From positions 1 to 64,000 of the forward strand of contig JAKZAN010000157.1 of assembly GCA_023053545.1 (NCBI GenBank): 64,000 bases of DNA. Direction: 5' to 3'. Source of the stretch: Lepidurus packardi (Eukaryota > Arthropoda > Branchiopoda > Notostraca > Triopsidae). The notes under the pieces are model-generated. The model was given only the letters and a program-made list of their open reading frames with translations. It was not told where the DNA came from and did not search any database. Below, one piece after another: positions 61,739-64,000 of the stretch. A program made the position numbers and the translations under genes. Numbering within the stretch: position 1 is the first letter of the stretch; every line of letters begins with the position of its first letter.

Positions 61739-64000
61739 TCGGTAAGAAAGGAATTCAATCAATCCTAAAGAATTAATTCAGTCCGTAAGGAAATAATTCA
61801 GTCCGTAAGGAATTAATTCAGTCCGTAAGGAATTAATTCAGTCCGTAAGGAATTAATTAAATCCGTAAGGAATTAATTCAGTCCGTAAGTAATTAATAAA
61901 ATCCGTACGGAATTAATTCAGACCGTAAGGAATTAATTCAGTACGTAAGGAATTAATTAAGTCCGTAAGGAATTAATTCAGTCCGTAAGGAATTAATTCA
62001 GTCCGTAAGGAATTAATTCAGTCAGTAAGGAATTATTTCAGTCCGTAAGGAATTAATTCAGTCCGTAAGGAATTAATTCAGTCCGTAAGGATTTAATTCA
62101 GTCCGTAAGGTATTAATTCAGTCCGTAAGGAATTAATTCAGTCCGTAAGGAATTAATTCAGTCCGTAAGGAATTAATTCAGTCCGTAAGGAATTAATTCA
62201 GTCCGTAAGGAATTAATTCGGTAAGAAAGGAATTCAATCAATCCTAAAGAATTAATTCAGTCCGTAAGGAAATAATTCAGTCCGTAAGGAATTAATTCAG
62301 TCCGTAAGGAATTAATTCAGTCCGTAAGGAATTAATTAAATCCGTAAGGAATTAATTCAGTCCGTAAGTAATTAATAAAATCCGTACGGAATTAATTCAG
62401 ACCGTAAGGAATTAATTCGGTAAGAAAGGAATTCAATCAATCCTAAAGAATTAATTCAGTCCGTAAGGAAATAATTCAGTCCGTAAGGAATTAATTCAGG
62501 CCGTAAGGAATTAATTCAGTCCGTAAGGAATTAATTAAATCCGCAAGGAATTAATTCAGTCCGTAAGTAATTAATAAAATCCGTACGGAATTAATTCAGA
62601 CCGTAAGGAATTACATAAGTACGTAAGGAATTAATTCAGTCCGTAAGGAATTAATTCAGTCAGTAAGGAATTAATTCAGTCCGTAAGGAATTAATTCAGT
62701 CCGTATGAAATTAATTCAGTCCGTAAGGAATTAATTAAGTAATTAATTCAGTCCGTAAGTAATTAATTCAGTCCGTAAGGAATTATTTCAGTCCGTAATT
62801 AATTAATTCATTCCTTACGGAATTAATTAAGTCCGTAAGGAATTAATTCAGTCCGTAAGGAATTAATTCAGTCCGTCAGGAATTAATTCAGTAAGAAAGG
62901 AATTCAATCAATCCTAAAGAATTAATTCAGTCCGTAAGGAAATAATTAAGTCCGTAAGGAATAAATTCAGTCCGTAAGGAATTAATTCTGTCCGTAAGGA
63001 TTTAATTCAGTCCGTAAGGTATTAATTCAGTCCGTAGTGAATTAATTAAGTCCGTTAGGAATTAATTAAGTCCGTAAGGTATTAATTCAGTCCGAAAGGA
63101 ATTAATGAAGTCCGTAAGGAATTAATTCATTCCGTAAGGAATTATTTCAGTCCGTAATTAAATAATTCATTCCTTACGGAATTAATTAAGTCCGTAAGGA
63201 ATTAATTCAGTCCGTAAGGAATTAATTCAGTAAGAAAGGAATTCAATCAATCCTATAGAATTAATTCAGTCCGTAAGGAAATAATTCAGTCCGTAATGAA
63301 TAAGTTCAGTACGTATTGGATTAATTAAGTCCGTAATGAATTAATTCAGTCCGTATGAAATTAATTCAGTCCTTAAGGAATTAATTCAGTAAGAAAGGAA
63401 TTAATACAGTTCGTAAGGAATTAATTCAGTCCGTAAGGAATTAATTCAGTCCGTAAGGAATTAATTCAGTCCGTAAGGAATTATTTCAGTCCGTAATTAA
63501 TTCATTCATTCCTTACGGAATTAGTTAAGTCCGTAAGGAATTATTTCAGTCCGTAAATAATTCATTCATTCCTTACGGAATTAGTTAAGTCCATAAGGAA
63601 TAATTTTTTTTTTTTTTTTTTTTTTTTTTTGTCCGTAAGGAATTAATTCGGTAAGAAAGGAAATCAATCAATCCTAAAGAATTAATTCAGTCCGTAAGGA
63701 ATTAATTCAGTCCGTAAGGAATTAATTCAGTCCGTAAGGAATTAATTCAGTCCGTAATTAATTAATTCAGTCCGTAAGGAATTAATTCAGTCCGTAAGGA
63801 ATTAATTCAGTCCGTAAGGAATTAATTCAGTCCGTAAGGATTTAATTCATTCCGTAAGGTATTAATTCAGTCCGTAAGGAATTAATTCAGTCCGTAAGGA
63901 ATTAATTCAGTCCGTAAGGAATTAATTCGGTAAGAAAGGAATTCAATCAATCCTAAAGAATTAATTCAATCCGTAAGGAAATAATTCAGTCCGTAATGAA
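61739..64000. repeat. ~3.88-kb higher-order repeat, copy 2 (cut by window end)
   Basis: Second copy, directly adjoining copy 1 and still matching at base 64,000. It reproduces copy 1's rare variants, including the unusual deleted monomer 'taattaagtaat' (58,875 area and 62,734 area), the doubled inverted monomers (59,632 with 59,692; 63,511 with 63,571) and the poly(T) tract. Small differences exist: 26 against 27 T, 'cctatagaat' near 63,254, and three whole-monomer indels. The copies are therefore young but not identical. Confidence 0.84.
63604..63630. repeat. poly(T) tract, 27 T
   Basis: This is the HOR copy of the tract at 59,725, with the same flanks and one more T. Its presence in both copies shows that the tract predates the 3.88-kb duplication, and the one-base difference is what slippage or a sequencing error in a homopolymer would give. 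Confidence 0.93.

Larger units (their letters stand above)
55972..63578 (-). repeat. inverted monomers, right zone (15 copies)
   Basis: Cores ccttacgg start at 55,978; 57,167; 57,466; 57,745; 58,954; 59,293; 59,632; 59,692; 60,754; 61,046; 61,146; 62,813; 63,172; 63,511 and 63,571. The closest pairs (59,632 with 59,692, and 63,511 with 63,571) are a 60-bp tandem duplication of the inverted block carried in both copies of the 3.88-kb HOR. Context and length match the central zone. Confidence 0.88.
1..64000. repeat. 20-bp satellite array spanning the whole window
   Basis: The monomer TAATTCAGTCCGTAAGGAAT repeats head to tail from base 1 to base 64,000, about 3,200 times, and neither end of the array is in the window. 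Monomers differ by a few recurrent substitutions: C6 to A (taattaag), GG to TG (cgtaatg), the CpG to TG or CA, and 'aat' to 'ttt' or 'tat' at the 3' end. The junction of two monomers, gaattaattc, is a perfect 10-bp palindrome. Each consensus monomer holds one CpG, one MseI (ttaa) and one AseI (attaat) site. The monomer has TAA at offsets 1 and 13, and because 20 mod 3 is 2 these reach all three forward frames within 60 bp; TGA and TAA on the reverse strand do the same. I see no open frame worth calling. Known families of this architecture are eukaryotic satellites; I do not recognise this monomer as a named one. Confidence 0.98.

Noticed and set aside
1-64000. CRISPR array (short regularly spaced repeats)
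   Set aside because: The 20-bp units abut directly with no unique spacers, run for 64 kb, and no cas-like coding sequence exists.
1-64000. Protein-coding repeats or small ORFs
   Set aside because: Stops built into the 20-bp monomer reach all six frames within about 60 bp; register slips only lengthen frames marginally and no start, ribosome site or codon pattern supports a gene.
1-64000. Telomeric or microsatellite DNA
   Set aside because: The unit is 20 bp, not a 5-8 bp G-rich telomere motif or a 1-6 bp microsatellite.
1-64000. CENP-B box
   Set aside because: I looked for the TTCG....A..CGGG pattern; 'ttcgtaagg' variants match only the first bases and no monomer carries the rest. Centromere identity cannot be claimed from sequence alone.
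1-64000. Bacterial, phage or plasmid origin (iterons, replication origin)
   Set aside because: Iteron arrays are short and sit beside a rep gene; 64 kb of homogenised monomers with nested HORs and no gene is not known from such genomes.

Overview
The whole window is one satellite DNA array. A 20-bp monomer, consensus TAATTCAGTCCGTAAGGAAT (35% GC), runs head to tail from the first base to the last, about 3,200 units, and continues past both ends. I found no gene, RNA gene, promoter, CRISPR array or intact transposon. Coding is structurally excluded: 20 is not a multiple of 3, so the stop triplets inside the monomer fall into every frame of both strands about every 60 bp. The sequence type (long homogeneous tandem DNA with nested higher-order repeats, HORs) points to eukaryotic heterochromatin, such as a centromeric, pericentromeric, subtelomeric, sex-chromosome or B-chromosome block. 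The species cannot be named from it.

Layout. 1-16.4 kb: an older subfamily, marked by 'agaatggaattc' blocks and 'gtacgtatgg' monomers, with tandem HORs of 499, 976, 1,915, 1,458 and about 1,236 bp. 16.4-21.6 kb: a ~2.85-kb HOR family marked by 'gtgcgtaagg' and 'gtaacgtatt'. 21.6-29.4 kb: a family rich in inverted monomers with a ~4.1-kb repeat and an internal 949-bp duplication. 29.4-35.2 kb: about eight HOR units of 0.55-1.3 kb marked by 'taatcgatta'. 35.2-36.3 kb: a ragged, largely unduplicated junction. 36.3-47.4 kb: two apparently identical copies of a 5,565-bp HOR that is itself a chimera of the two preceding families. 47.0-51.7 kb: three copies of a 1,576-bp HOR. 51.7-55.7 kb: return of the 16-21 kb family, with a 1,030-bp tandem duplication. 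55.7-64 kb: inverted-monomer-rich sequence with a 3.88-kb HOR that runs off the right end.

The array is built from a few parts: the plain 20-mer and its point variants; a 39-bp two-monomer block carrying an EcoRI site; a 12-bp deleted monomer; a 40-bp block holding one monomer in reverse orientation; and a monomer whose core has become a perfect palindrome. The lengths of the HORs I checked equal a multiple of 20 minus the summed phase slips of the parts they contain. This suggests duplication by in-register recombination between monomers. Only three places hold sequence foreign to the monomer: a 36-bp T-rich insert at 55,704 and two poly(T) tracts (26 and 27 T) that are HOR copies of each other. 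Domain edges below are read by eye and are usually good to a few tens of bases; period lengths come from matched marker variants and are exact unless marked approximate.
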